Positions 8,155 through 17,148 are shown, counted from the first letter of the stretch. The stretch is 64,000 nt of DNA from Streptosporangiaceae bacterium (GCA_025934375.1 JAICYD010000003.1:1-64000), one strand, 5' to 3'. Made by a program: numbers and translations. Notes: generated by a model from the sequence alone, not told the origin.

Positions 8155-9219
8155 ATGTTCGAGCGATTCACAGCCAAGGCCCGCCACGTCGTCGTCCTGT
8201 CTCAGGAGGAGGCGCGCGCGCTCAACCACAACTACATCGGGACCGAGCACATCCTGCTCGGCCTGATCCACGAGTCCGACGGGCTCGCCGGCCGCGTCCT
8301 TGTCGACCAGTTCAAGCTGACCCTGGATGGCGTCCGCGAGGAAGTCACCGCCATCGTCGGGACCGGGAAGAAGTCGCAAAGCGGGCACATCCCGTTCACC
8401 CCGAGGGCGAAGAAGATCCTCGAGCTGGCGTTGCGCGAGGCGCTGCAACTCAGCCACAACTACATCGGCACCGAGCACATATTGCTGGGCCTCATCCGGG
8501 AGGGCGAGGGGGTCGCCGCCCAGGTCCTGCGAGAGCACGCCGACCTGCTGAAGTTCCGCACGGCGGTTCTCGACATGCTGCCCGCGCCCTCAACCCTGGA
8601 GTCCGCCCAGCGCAGGCGATGGCTGCGCCGCCGCACCGCCTTGGCCGTCAAGCCAGGCGAGGCGGGCACGCTGTCCGAGTCCGAGCACGGCAGCGAAGCG
8701 GGCCTGACCGCCACGCCGGCCGCCGACGCCACGCTGAGCATGGCGGCCAGGCTGGCCGGCGGGGACCCGGTCGGGTCGCACCATCTGCTGCTGGCTGCCC
8801 TCACCGATGCCGACTCGACCGCGGCGAAGGTCCTGGCGTCTCTCGGCGTCGACCTCAACCAGGCCAAGGACGCGCTGCGGGACGCCGACGTCACCGGCAC
8901 CAGTGACGAGCAGCCGGAGGACGCCGGCACGCGCCAGATGGTCGTCCAGGTCACCGATGAGCTGGTCACCATCGTCGCCGCCGACCGGGTCCTCGTGCAG
9001 TCCGCCAATGAGGCCCTGCAGGCACTGGGCGACGAGGCCACCCCCGGCCACACGATCCGCGGCGCCGACCTCCAGGGGGCACCGTCCGCGAGCCTCGCCA
9101 AGGCCTGGCAGTCGCTGCATGACACGTTCTCGGCCATCACCACCCGCGAGCGAGCGGAATCGGGAACCGAGGGCGAGCCGGACGTCGATCCGGGCGCGGG
9201 CGACTCCGGAGCGGCCTGA
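8155..9219 (+). CDS. Clp N-terminal (Clp_N) repeat protein without AAA+ domains
   Basis: 354 residues. Residues about 1-150 contain the paired Clp_N repeats of ClpC (MFERFTAKARHVVVLSQEEA; both repeats carry HNYIGTEHILLGLI). A weaker Clp_N-like segment lies near residues 200-250 (DPVGSHHLLLAALTDADSTA). There is no Walker A or B motif and no ClpP-binding loop, so it cannot be an unfoldase by itself. Such proteins may act as adaptors or competitors for ClpC substrates; this is inference. The C-terminus is acidic and low in complexity. Convergent with the double ATP-grasp gene. Confidence 0.85.
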   Translation: MFERFTAKARHVVVLSQEEARALNHNYIGTEHILLGLIHESDGLAGRVLVDQFKLTLDGVREEVTAIVGTGKKSQSGHIPFTPRAKKILELALREALQLSHNYIGTEHILLGLIREGEGVAAQVLREHADLLKFRTAVLDMLPAPSTLESAQRRRWLRRRTALAVKPGEAGTLSESEHGSEAGLTATPAADATLSMAARLAGGDPVGSHHLLLAALTDADSTAAKVLASLGVDLNQAKDALRDADVTGTSDEQPEDAGTRQMVVQVTDELVTIVAADRVLVQSANEALQALGDEATPGHTIRGADLQGAPSASLAKAWQSLHDTFSAITTRERAESGTEGEPDVDPGAGDSGAA

Positions 9220-9289
9220 AACGGCGGATAACTGGCGATAGGCGCCCGCGGCGATTCCTGAGAACCTTCGCGGTGGCCCCGGCACACGG

Positions 9290-9322
9290 CGGCGAACCCG
9301 GGCTAACCAGCCGGGTTCGCCG
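9290..9322. terminator. hairpin between convergent genes, probable bidirectional terminator
   Basis: A perfect 12-bp stem (9290-9301 with 9311-9322) encloses a 9-base loop, midway between the stops of the Clp_N gene and the double ATP-grasp gene. There is no long T-tract, as is common in high-GC actinobacteria. Confidence 0.75.
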
Positions 9323-9337
9323 GCACCCGCAGGCCGC

Positions 9338-11806
9338 TCACGGGGGACTCCCGGCGGTCTCCATAGGCTCGATCTCCAGCTGTACCCGGGACGACGCCTC
9401 CTCTAGCATGTCGTGGCACGCTTGAGGCGTATTGCCGGTCACGATGACCGCGGCCAGCCGCGGCACGACACCGCGCGGCGGTAGCAGCAGCGTGCTCCCC
9501 GGTGCCGCCAGCATGACGACTTCCGCGCCCGCCACGTCGGCAGCGGCGGAGACGTCAAGCGAGCGGACCACGCCGTCGTGCGGCGGGTACAGGAACCGCA
9601 CCTCCGCGCACAGGTCCCTCGTCGCCCGGGTGTCCGGCACGCGGCCCAGGGCAAGATCCACGGCGGCGAGGGTCAAGTCGACACCAGTCGCCAACTGGCC
9701 CAGGTACGGGATGAAATCGCCGCCGAGACGGCCGTTGAGCTCCACCAGCCGCGGGCCAGAAGGGGTAAGTCGCACCTCGGCATGGGTCACGCCGGTCCGG
9801 ACGTCAAGCACCTCGTGCGTCCTCGTGATCAGCGCGGTCAGGTCGTCCGCCCACGGCTCGTCCCGCCAGGGTGCGACCAGGTGACCGACTTCCTCGAAGA
9901 ACGGGTGAAAGCCGAGCCGCTTGCGGGCCACGTTTACCAGCTGGACATCGCCATCGCAGACGACGGAGTCGATGCTGATCTCCGGGCCGTCGAGGAACTC
10001 CTCCAGCACCAGGCCGTCGAGCCGCTCAAGCCCTGGATAGGCCGCGTCGACCGCGTGATGGAAGACGGTACGCAGCTCTCCGGGATCCCGGGCGACCACC
10101 ACGCCCATGCTGGCCGCGAGCGAGCGCGGCTTGAGTACCACGGGGTAGCCGATGCCGTCCGCCTCCCGCAACGCCTGCTCCAGGCCACTGACATGGGCGA
10201 ACCGCACAGCGGGAAGCCCTGCCGACCGCAGCAGGCGCCTGGTGGCCAGCTTGTCGCGGCAGTTGCGCACCGCTGCGGGTGACATGTGCGGCAGCCCCAG
10301 CCGCCAGGCCACCGCGCTGGTTACCTCAAGTGAGGGCTCGTCCCAGGTGAACACTCCGACCTGGCCGCTAACCGGGGTGACGCACTCGGTGACCGCCTGC
10401 GTCATCGCGGCGATGCCGGTGTCCGCCGCGGTGCTGTACCCGGCCACGTAGTCGAGTTGCCAGGTCGGCTCGGCGGTCCCGACCAAGTACAACTGGCAGC
10501 GGTCAGCCAGGGCGGCGAAGGCGTATTCACGGTACGACCTGCCGCCGCTGCCGATGACCACCACTCGCTCAGGAACGGCCGGGTCGACTGTCGCGGCGCG
10601 GAACTTAAAGTCTCGCACGGTCTGCCCGATCGCGGCCTCGATCTCGGCGGTGCTGCCCGCGCGGAAGCGGAACCGGGCGCCGGAGTGCTCATAGCCGGGG
10701 ATGTCGGCCAGCGTCTGGCCGACGACCGGAATGTGCTCGGCGTACGGCCCCCCGTCCCGGCCCAGCTGCGAGTTAGCCGCTGTGACGCGGCAGGGCCGCG
10801 CCGCCGGGGTTGGCACCAGGAGCCAGCCGCCGTACTCAGTGCCGCCGGGTTCCGCGCTGGGGCATGCGGTAGCGGGCAGCGGCGTGCCCGCCTGGATGGC
10901 AAAGGCGATGGCCATCAGGTCGATCCCGTGGACTTCCTTCCACATGAAAGGGACCTCAGCCCCTCCGGGGCGCGCTCCCACCTCGAGCACATTCAACTCG
11001 GGTGCCCCAGGTGAGCCGGAGAGAAAAAGCTCAAGGTGAAACACGCACGGCTCGGTTGTCAGGGCCTGGAGTGCCTGTGCGGTGAACTCGCCGACCGGTT
11101 TGGTCAGCTTCGGGTCGTCGAGCTCCGCAGAGCCGAGAGGGACCCCCTCGGTAAATTCGAGGCAGGTGTTCAGGTACCGCGAGGCCCGCCAGGTGCCCAT
11201 GCCGTCCTCAGTCATTACCCCGTCGACGTGCAGGATCTCGTGCGGCAGGTATGGCTGGACGAGCATAGGCGCGTCCGGCCGAAACTCATAGGCGCCGAGT
11301 TCCTCGGCCGAGTTGAAGCGGGTCACGCCCGTGCTGGCGGTGCCGCGCACTGGCTTGATCAGCACTGGCCAGCCATGGACGGCCGCGAAGTCCCGCACGG
11401 CCGCCTGGTCGGGTGCGGGCCTGGTGGCCGGGGCGGGAACACCCGCGGCGGCCAGCTTTCCCGCCATGACGAGCTTGTCGCGGAACGGGGCCAGCCCCGT
11501 CAGCCGTTCGCCGGCCACGCCGAGTTCCTCCCGCAGCTCAGCCGCGATGTCGAGGTCGACCTCGTGCAGCGCGATGATCCGTTCGGGCGGCCCGAGCTCA
11601 CCGATCAGGGCCGAGACGGCAGCGCGCACCTGCGCGCCGTCCTCGGTGCTGTCCACGATGCTGACCGCCGCGGCGCCGTCGGGAATCCCGCCCGATGCCC
11701 GGCGGGTGGTGATGTAGCTGACGCGGTGCGTGCCGTGGTCGACGTAGGCGGCATAGTCCGCGTAGCTGTCGCTCCACCGGTGGATGACGATGAAGTGATC
11801 TGTCAT
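9338..11806 (-). CDS. double ATP-grasp ligase
   Basis: About 822 residues made of two tandem ATP-grasp modules. Module 1 (about 1-410) has VLIKPVRGTASTGVTRF and the metal-binding LNVLEVGARPGGAEVPF. Module 2 (about 415-822) begins RVVVIGSGGRSYREYAF and has YPVVLKPRSLAASMGVVV and LVELNGRLGGDF. ATP-grasp enzymes of this type join a carboxylate to an amine through an acyl-phosphate, often making dipeptides or carnosine-like products. The start ATG overlaps the stop of the condensation-domain gene (ATGA), with GGGGGAG five bases upstream, so the two are translationally coupled. Two fused copies suggest two ligation steps or one regulatory copy. The substrate is unknown. Confidence 0.85.
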   Translation of the reverse strand: MTDHFIVIHRWSDSYADYAAYVDHGTHRVSYITTRRASGGIPDGAAAVSIVDSTEDGAQVRAAVSALIGELGPPERIIALHEVDLDIAAELREELGVAGERLTGLAPFRDKLVMAGKLAAAGVPAPATRPAPDQAAVRDFAAVHGWPVLIKPVRGTASTGVTRFNSAEELGAYEFRPDAPMLVQPYLPHEILHVDGVMTEDGMGTWRASRYLNTCLEFTEGVPLGSAELDDPKLTKPVGEFTAQALQALTTEPCVFHLELFLSGSPGAPELNVLEVGARPGGAEVPFMWKEVHGIDLMAIAFAIQAGTPLPATACPSAEPGGTEYGGWLLVPTPAARPCRVTAANSQLGRDGGPYAEHIPVVGQTLADIPGYEHSGARFRFRAGSTAEIEAAIGQTVRDFKFRAATVDPAVPERVVVIGSGGRSYREYAFAALADRCQLYLVGTAEPTWQLDYVAGYSTAADTGIAAMTQAVTECVTPVSGQVGVFTWDEPSLEVTSAVAWRLGLPHMSPAAVRNCRDKLATRRLLRSAGLPAVRFAHVSGLEQALREADGIGYPVVLKPRSLAASMGVVVARDPGELRTVFHHAVDAAYPGLERLDGLVLEEFLDGPEISIDSVVCDGDVQLVNVARKRLGFHPFFEEVGHLVAPWRDEPWADDLTALITRTHEVLDVRTGVTHAEVRLTPSGPRLVELNGRLGGDFIPYLGQLATGVDLTLAAVDLALGRVPDTRATRDLCAEVRFLYPPHDGVVRSLDVSAAADVAGAEVVMLAAPGSTLLLPPRGVVPRLAAVIVTGNTPQACHDMLEEASSRVQLEIEPMETAGSPP

Positions 11807-13074
11807 TTCTCCCCCGCAGCCTTGATGAGGTCCATCAGGAGGTAGATAAGCGTCGTGACGTTGCCGAATCCGGTGTCGGCCGAGTTCTCGCGCAGCGTGC
11901 ACGTAAGCGTCTTGCCGTCCTGGGCCTGAAGGTAAAGCGGAGCGCCGATATTGCGGCCTGCGGTACCCGTCGCGAGCCTGCCGCTACGGGACGCCTGATC
12001 CGGCTGGCCCTGGCCCAGGTAGTTGAAGAAGTAACGGAAGAAGCCGCTTACCGAGCCTTCGAAGGCCCCGTTCACCGATCCGCTGTAGCCGTGCTCAGCG
12101 CCGAGCTCGTGCACGTCGTCCACGTTGTAGGCGCCGTGCAGGTAGGCCCGGAAGCTGTCGCGGTGGACGCGTGCCACCAGGGCATCGAAGTGCTCATCGG
12201 GATGGAGCGTCACCAGCAGCGGGACGATCTGGTTCTGCGAGGCGACCAGGGTCCTCCAGCGGGGATCGCCGCGGTTGTTGAAGTGGACCGCAATCAGCAC
12301 CTTGTCCTGGCCGGTGCGCCGGCTGAGCGCCAGGCAGAACGCGGCGAGGACTACGGATGGAACCGATACCAGCAGTCGGGCCGCGATCTGGCCGGCCGCG
12401 TCGCAGGCCTCGTCGGAGGCAAGTCTCGCCCACCTGGTGGACAGCGAACCGGATGCCGTTTCCCGGTGCATGGCGGGGGCCGACCCGAAGAGGTCCTGCC
12501 AGAATCTTCTGGCCGAGTTCCGGCGGTTGCGCTTCGCTGCGGACCACTGCTCGACGGCGAGGGCACAGGCGCTGGGCGCAGTGCCGGGAAGTACGCCGCC
12601 GCCTGCGAGCGCCAGGAACTCCGCGTGCAGCTGATTGATGGACCAGGCGTCAGCAGCAATGTGATGGAAGCAGACGACGAGCCGCACGCAGGTGCCCTCC
12701 AGGGCGACAGCGCACGCCCTCCACGGGCGGTCAACGGCGAGGTCAAACCCCCTGACCGTCAGCCCCCGCGCCGCCGCGTACGCCGCCGCATCCGGGTCGC
12801 CATCCGCCTCGACCACACTCAGCTGGATTGGGGCGGCATTCCAGACCGCCTGGGTCAAGCCCTGCTCGCCACCCGGCTCGTATCTGGTCCGCAGCCCTTC
12901 ATGGCGCCTTTCCAGGGCTTCGAGCGCGCCTTCAACCGATATCAAAGTCGATCCAGCGGGAAGCTTCCAGATCTCGGTCAGATTGTAGGCCTCCGGCGCC
13001 AGTCCCTGTATGGACCGCCACAGCGAAAGCTGACCGAAGGTCAACGGCGCGCGCTTAATCACTGTCTGTTCCAC
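11803..13074 (-). CDS. free-standing NRPS-type condensation domain
   Basis: 423 residues that match a single condensation domain. It has an N-terminal LTFGQLSLW core, the catalytic HHxxxDxW motif (HHIAADAWS, about residue 137), a DKVLIAVHFNNRGD stretch and a C-terminal YFFNYLG segment. There is no adenylation or carrier domain attached, and none elsewhere in the window. Condensation domains form amide or ester bonds, normally on carrier-bound acyl groups, so a carrier elsewhere or a free acceptor must be assumed. The start is GTG at 13074 with GGGG about nine bases upstream. It is coupled to the double ATP-grasp gene downstream. Confidence 0.88.
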   Translation of the reverse strand: MEQTVIKRAPLTFGQLSLWRSIQGLAPEAYNLTEIWKLPAGSTLISVEGALEALERRHEGLRTRYEPGGEQGLTQAVWNAAPIQLSVVEADGDPDAAAYAAARGLTVRGFDLAVDRPWRACAVALEGTCVRLVVCFHHIAADAWSINQLHAEFLALAGGGVLPGTAPSACALAVEQWSAAKRNRRNSARRFWQDLFGSAPAMHRETASGSLSTRWARLASDEACDAAGQIAARLLVSVPSVVLAAFCLALSRRTGQDKVLIAVHFNNRGDPRWRTLVASQNQIVPLLVTLHPDEHFDALVARVHRDSFRAYLHGAYNVDDVHELGAEHGYSGSVNGAFEGSVSGFFRYFFNYLGQGQPDQASRSGRLATGTAGRNIGAPLYLQAQDGKTLTCTLRENSADTGFGNVTTLIYLLMDLIKAAGEK

Positions 13075-13666
13075 GATCTAAAACCCCGCAAGAGACGTGA
13101 GATCGCGCTCATCACCCTGCGCCACGTACGCACAAGGTTCGTCCGGGCGATACCGCGGAAACTCATTCCCGGAGATCAATTGACCAGGGCCAGGGCTAGG
13201 CTGGCCGGCCGCGGCCCGCAGGCGACTGCGAAGGCGCCCGGCCGGCTCTCCCGTACCCGGCGCCGCGCCGGCCACCCGGATGGGGCCACAATATCAACAG
13301 CAGCCACTTTGCCCCCCTTCACCTCTCACGCATCTCGAAGAATCATGCGGTCGCGCCCTGGGCGTCACGCCACACGATCAATCACCCACACCGCCATGAC
13401 AACATAAACCTACCGCTGCGACTGCTCGCATCTTGCTCTGAAGTTCTGCTTGCTGGGGCCTGTTGAGGCCCGGATCACGGAGATCGTCTGGTCCATACTT
13501 GAGCTGGCCATTGCCGTGTCAGAAATGGGATTCCCTCGCCTCGCCTTTTTGGATCAGATGTGATTGCGACGCGGCTGTCGCCGAGCTTATTGCCGCCCGG
13601 CACGCGGCGTGCAATCAAGATCATGGCACGTCGCCCGATCTGCTAGCCGAACGTGACAACAACGCC
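13075..13666. other. 592-base gap between ATP-grasp and condensation genes
   Basis: No convincing gene is seen. Two minus-strand short frames end at or inside the condensation gene start: a 65-codon GTG frame at 13078-13275 that stops three bases before it, and a roughly 35-codon basic frame from about 13168. Neither has a good ribosome site or the strong G/C third-position bias of neighbours. The part at 13320-13500 is relatively AT-rich. It may hold the promoter for the downstream pair or a short peptide gene. Confidence 0.4.
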
Positions 13667-14950
13667 CTACTCGCTGTCGGAGCTGTCCCTTCCCGGCGCG
13701 GTGGTGTCGATGGATATCGCGGCGGCAGCGGCCTCGGCCCGGCGAGCACTTTGATCCCCGTCCGGCCCTGTGGCCATGACCAGCCCGAGGCGGTCCCATG
13801 AGCTGGTGACGCGGATAACCGAGGCGCCGACCTCGGTCGCCACATCGACCATGGAAACACCGGTCATCGACTGTGCCTGGGCTACGCCTGTGATGGCGCG
13901 CACCGTTCCCGGCGCCGCGACGAGGAATCGTATGGAGGCGCCCCGGCGCGGCTGGCGCTCGCGGGTAACGCTGTCCCCATGTCCGGCCAGGATCGCCAGC
14001 AGGTCGGCGATCGACGATCCGCCGTAGACAAGGTCGATCAGGGTAATGATGTAGTCCCCGGCCAATCGGCCCGCGCACTCCACCAGGTGCGGGAATTCGC
14101 CCTCCGCGAGGAACCACTCCGCATGCAGGATTCCATCACGGAAACCGGTCGCCGCCACCAGGTCTGTCATGGACGCGTCCAGCCGCCGGGCGGCCACGTC
14201 GCTGATCGGGGCGGGAACAGTGTGCCCGAGCTCGACGGGGTACGGGCCGGGCAGCACCAGTTTGGCGGTGACATTCATGCACACGATCTCGCCCCGGTCG
14301 ATCAGCGCTTCGGCGCTCACTTCCGGACCCTCAAGCAACTGCTCGACCAGCAGGCGGGCGGGCGGCGCCCGCCGCGGCCGCCGCGTGGGGTCGCCGGCCG
14401 TCAGGGTCTCGGCCAACGCGGAATCCAGGTCCGTGTCCGGGCCGATCACCTGCACCCCGACACTGGCCTGGCGGTCGGCTGGCTTGAGCACGCACCGGCC
14501 GCCGTGCTTGACGCGAAACTCGGCGACGTCTCGCACGTCGCCGGCCAGGCGCCACTCCGGCTGGGCGATCCCGGCGACGCCGGCGGCTTCACGCAACCGT
14601 CCCTTGTCCCGCAAGGTCCAGGCCGCGCTGAGGCTCGCGCCCGGAAGGCCCCAGGCCTCGGCCAGCGCCGCAGCCGCCACGACGCCGTATTCGACCCCGG
14701 GAAGCACGGCGACGACGTGCGGGGGCCGCGCCACGGAGGCGACCAGCTCATCAACCTGGTGCTCGTCCTGGGTCGGGGCATGGACCAGGCGCGCCACGCA
14801 GCTGTGCCCGCGCAGCTTAACCTCGGCGTTCCTGAACGCCGCGACGCGGGGTTCCTCAAGGACGAGCACAGAACGAGGCGGCAGCAACGCGTCAAGTTCT
14901 GTGATCAGGTATTCACTGAATCCGACGACTACGTGCGTGATGCTTTCCAT
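13667..14950 (-). CDS. single-module ATP-grasp ligase
   Basis: About 427 residues with ATP-grasp fold features: an N-terminal Rossmann-like half (VVVGFSEYLI), the lysine strand GRCVLKPADRQASVGVQVI, LLVEQLLEGPEVSAEALI, and the metal-binding LVECAGRLAGDYI. In most relatives the last motif reads E-x-N-x-R; here it is E-x-A-x-R, so the usual asparagine ligand is replaced by alanine and activity may be altered. I chose the ATG at 14950 (MESITHVVVG); the frame is open to 15010. It lies upstream of, and on the same strand as, the condensation and double ATP-grasp genes, and probably belongs to that pathway. Confidence 0.82.
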   Translation of the reverse strand: MESITHVVVGFSEYLITELDALLPPRSVLVLEEPRVAAFRNAEVKLRGHSCVARLVHAPTQDEHQVDELVASVARPPHVVAVLPGVEYGVVAAAALAEAWGLPGASLSAAWTLRDKGRLREAAGVAGIAQPEWRLAGDVRDVAEFRVKHGGRCVLKPADRQASVGVQVIGPDTDLDSALAETLTAGDPTRRPRRAPPARLLVEQLLEGPEVSAEALIDRGEIVCMNVTAKLVLPGPYPVELGHTVPAPISDVAARRLDASMTDLVAATGFRDGILHAEWFLAEGEFPHLVECAGRLAGDYIITLIDLVYGGSSIADLLAILAGHGDSVTRERQPRRGASIRFLVAAPGTVRAITGVAQAQSMTGVSMVDVATEVGASVIRVTSSWDRLGLVMATGPDGDQSARRAEAAAAAISIDTTAPGRDSSDSE

Positions 14951-15165
14951 TGCCAAGCCAGCTCCGTCTCCCTCAGGCGAACTGGACCAGTGGTGATCGC
15001 GCCGCACCATCCTGGCGTCGCTATGCGCGAGGACAGCCCAGCCCAGCTGAAGTAAACATTCAGGTTGCCCTGACAGCGTTATCGCTCGTTGCTTGATGTA
15101 GCTGCCTCTGCACTACGTCGATCCCGGCGGCCGCGGTCACCCCGCGCCGTCACCCTGCAGCCGGA

Positions 15166-15303
15166 TTAGACGTCGTACCTGGTGGGCTCGGTCTGGTAGG
15201 TGCGGCCGCTGGGCGCGGTCCAGCGAAAGATGCCCGGGGCCGACTGCTCCAGCGTCCATCCGGCGGCTTGCTTGAGGCGGTGGTGGTGCCGGCAGAGGGG
15301 CTC
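15166..15303 (-). pseudogene. severed C-terminus of DUF222/13E12-type HNH endonuclease
   Basis: Reading the minus strand gives PLCRHHHRLKQAAGWTLEQ, then GRTYQTEPTRYDV and a stop at 15166. This is the normal end of 13E12/DUF222 HNH proteins, including the last zinc/metal histidines of the HNH motif. There is no start codon and nothing of the family lies upstream on this strand. The matching front parts are at 15476-16175 (plus strand) and 60750-61832 (minus strand). The fragment marks the left attachment boundary of the island, near 15300. Confidence 0.88.
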
Positions 15304-15324
15304 CTGGTTGTTATATTAACATAT

Positions 15325-16191
15325 ATGACGACTATGCCGGGCTGCATACGGTGCCTGATTTACACCCGGATCAGCAAGGACAAGCTCGGTGACGGGCACG
15401 GCGTCGCCAACCAGCTCGCCGACCTGGAGAAGCGGGCTATCGCGCGGGGCTGGACCGTCGTCTACCGGCTGTCCGAGCCCGCAGCCGAGCCCCATGAGCC
15501 CGGCGCCCCTGTGAGCGGCCCGGACGACCACCATGACCATGATGACGGCAGGCCGGGCGACCGGAACGGGGGCGGGGCGGGCGGCGGCCCGTGGCCGTTT
15601 AGCCCACCGGGGCCGGGCAAGCCCGCCGGGCGGCCACCGTTCCCCGCGAAGATTAACCTCCTGGTGCCCGCCGGCACGCTGCTGGGCTGGTCCGCGATGC
15701 CCGGCGAGGCCAACCGCGAGATCATCGACCCCCGCACCCTGCGCGACCTGGTGCGAGCCGCCTCGTGCCACCCGGCCACCCGATGGTGCGTGACCCTGGT
15801 CGGCCCTGACAAGACGGCGATGGCCCACGGCTGCGCCCGAGGCCAGCATCCCTGGGACCCGCAGGCAACCGGCCCGCCACCCGGCCACGCCAGCCCCGAA
15901 CGGCCAAGTCCGGCACCGGACGCGGCACCAGCAGCTGCCCAGCTCCGGCGCATCATGCAGCGACTGAAGGCCACCTTCGAGCCGGTCGCCAGCGGCAGCT
16001 GCGATCACCGCCACCGCGAGGACGGGTACCGGCCCAGCCGCGCCCTCGGCGACCTCGTCCGCGCCCGCACCGCCACCTGCCCCGCCCCCGGCTGCGGCGC
16101 GTCATCGGCCTACTCCGATGTGGACCACACCAGGGCCTGGCCCGCCGGCGACACCGACGAGTGCAACCTCGGCCCGACGAGGGTGCGATAA
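15325..16191 (+). pseudogene. chimera: serine recombinase N-terminus fused to middle of DUF222/HNH gene
   Basis: Codons 1-50 (15325 to about 15475) are the start of a large serine recombinase, with the catalytic serine in IYTRISKD (Ser17) and the helix GVANQLADLEKRAIARGWTV. After RLS the protein becomes a Gly/Pro/His linker and then the DUF222/HNH middle (LLVPAGTLLGW, then CPAPGCGASSAYSDVDHTRAW). It stops shortly after DECNLGP, lacking the final CRHHH. The chimera therefore has neither the recombinase body nor a complete HNH site. The break at 15467-15475 (GGCTGTCCG) resembles GGCGGCCCG at the other break (60750-60758, minus strand). Confidence 0.85.
16171..16180. other. right attachment junction of the island, now relocated by inversion
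   Basis: The HNH reading frame ends here within GGC CCG, followed by unrelated sequence and a stop at 16191. The left boundary reads GAG CCC CTC TGC CGG on the minus strand. Joining the two at the shared CC dinucleotide restores Gly-Pro-Leu-Cys-Arg in frame, as in intact family members. A 2-bp crossover core is what serine integrases use. Confidence 0.5.
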
Positions 16192-16234
16192 CCACACAGG
16201 TTGTCCAGGAGGCTCCTAGAACAGGAGCCGACAA

Positions 16235-16552
16235 GTGGACGAGGACAACGACGGCCGCTTCCCCGACGACAGCCCGGTGGAGGTCCGCTACCCCCGCAGC
16301 AAGCAGGAGAAGGACGGTGACCGCGCGGCGTGGCCGTGGCTGCCGGGATCGATTGTAGAGCAGTGCGGGCCGGATGAGTGGTACGTGTGCGTGGAGGTCC
16401 GCGAGCTGGCCACGCTGGAGGACGGGCGGCCAGCGCCAGACGGCACCGCCGATGATGACCTGTTCTTCCCGTGCTGTTTCCGCGACAGCTCGGAGATCCA
16501 GCCATGTCCCGCTGCCGCGCCGGGCACGTCGGGGGACGGGGCGGGCCGGTGA
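16235..16552 (+). CDS. hypothetical protein of actinomycete mobile elements
   Basis: 105 residues, acidic and Trp/Cys-containing (VEVRYPRS, WPWLPGSIVEQCGPDEW, FFPCCFRDSSEI). From memory, similar short proteins occur next to transfer genes in actinomycete integrative elements; no function is known to me. The GTG start at 16235 has AGGAG eight bases upstream. The stop overlaps the GTG start of the DUF2637 gene (GTGA), so it is the first gene of a coupled three-gene transfer operon. Confidence 0.65.
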   Translation: MDEDNDGRFPDDSPVEVRYPRSKQEKDGDRAAWPWLPGSIVEQCGPDEWYVCVEVRELATLEDGRPAPDGTADDDLFFPCCFRDSSEIQPCPAAAPGTSGDGAGR

Positions 16553-17148
16553 GCGGGGACCGGCTGATCCGTAGCGCGACCGCGGCGGTGGTGTGCGCGG
16601 TGGCGGGGTTCGCGGCGGTGGTCAGCTACACCCACATCTACGACCTGGGCCGGGCGCACGGGCAAGGCGGCGTGCCGGCCCGGCTGCTGCCGCTGTCGGT
16701 GGACGGGCTGATCCTGGCCGCCTCGCTCGTGCTGCTGCACGAGGCCCGCAACGGGCGGGGCGCGCCGCGGCTGGCCCGGGTGATGCTGTGGCTCGGCATC
16801 GGCGCGACGATCGGCGCGAACATTGCTTACGGGTCGGGGTTCGGGCTGCTCGGCGCGGTGATCTCCGCCTGGCCCGCGGTGGCGTTCATCGGCTCGGTGG
16901 AGCTCGTCATGCAGCTCGTGAGGCGAGCGCGCGGGCCACACGCGGGCCAGGCTGCGCCGGTCGTGCCAGCGGATGTGGAGCAGGCGGCCCGCGCGGCCTA
17001 CGTGGCATCGGTCGCGAGCGGCGCTCCGCTGTCCCAGCGGGCCATCGCGGACCGGTTCGGCCTGTCGCGGCGCAAGGCGGCCCAGCTCGTCTCCGCCGCC
17101 ACGGTGCAGGCCAACGGGCAACACCCGGACGGGAGGGCGGCGGCGTGA
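16549..17148 (+). CDS. DUF2637 (SpdB-like) membrane protein with C-terminal HTH
   Basis: About 200 residues. Four hydrophobic segments (roughly residues 8-25, 45-62, 76-96 and 102-118) include the DUF2637 signature (SYTHIYDLGRAHGQ, LLPLSVDGLILAASLVLL). The C-terminal 55 residues contain a helix-turn-helix (LSQRAIADRFGLSRRKAAQL). DUF2637 proteins are linked to plasmid spread in actinomycete conjugative elements. The GTG at 16549 overlaps the previous stop; an ATG at 16504 is the alternative. The stop overlaps the next gene's GTG start. Confidence 0.88.
   Translation: MSGDRLIRSATAAVVCAVAGFAAVVSYTHIYDLGRAHGQGGVPARLLPLSVDGLILAASLVLLHEARNGRGAPRLARVMLWLGIGATIGANIAYGSGFGLLGAVISAWPAVAFIGSVELVMQLVRRARGPHAGQAAPVVPADVEQAARAAYVASVASGAPLSQRAIADRFGLSRRKAAQLVSAATVQANGQHPDGRAAA

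Noticed and set aside
13463..13801. Plus-strand frame at the end of the ATP-grasp gene
   Set aside because: Half of it is antisense to the ATP-grasp coding sequence, and the rest lacks G/C third-position bias and a ribosome site.
15301..16180. tRNA gene as integration target
   Set aside because: No tRNA-like sequence is present at either boundary; the broken HNH gene explains both ends.
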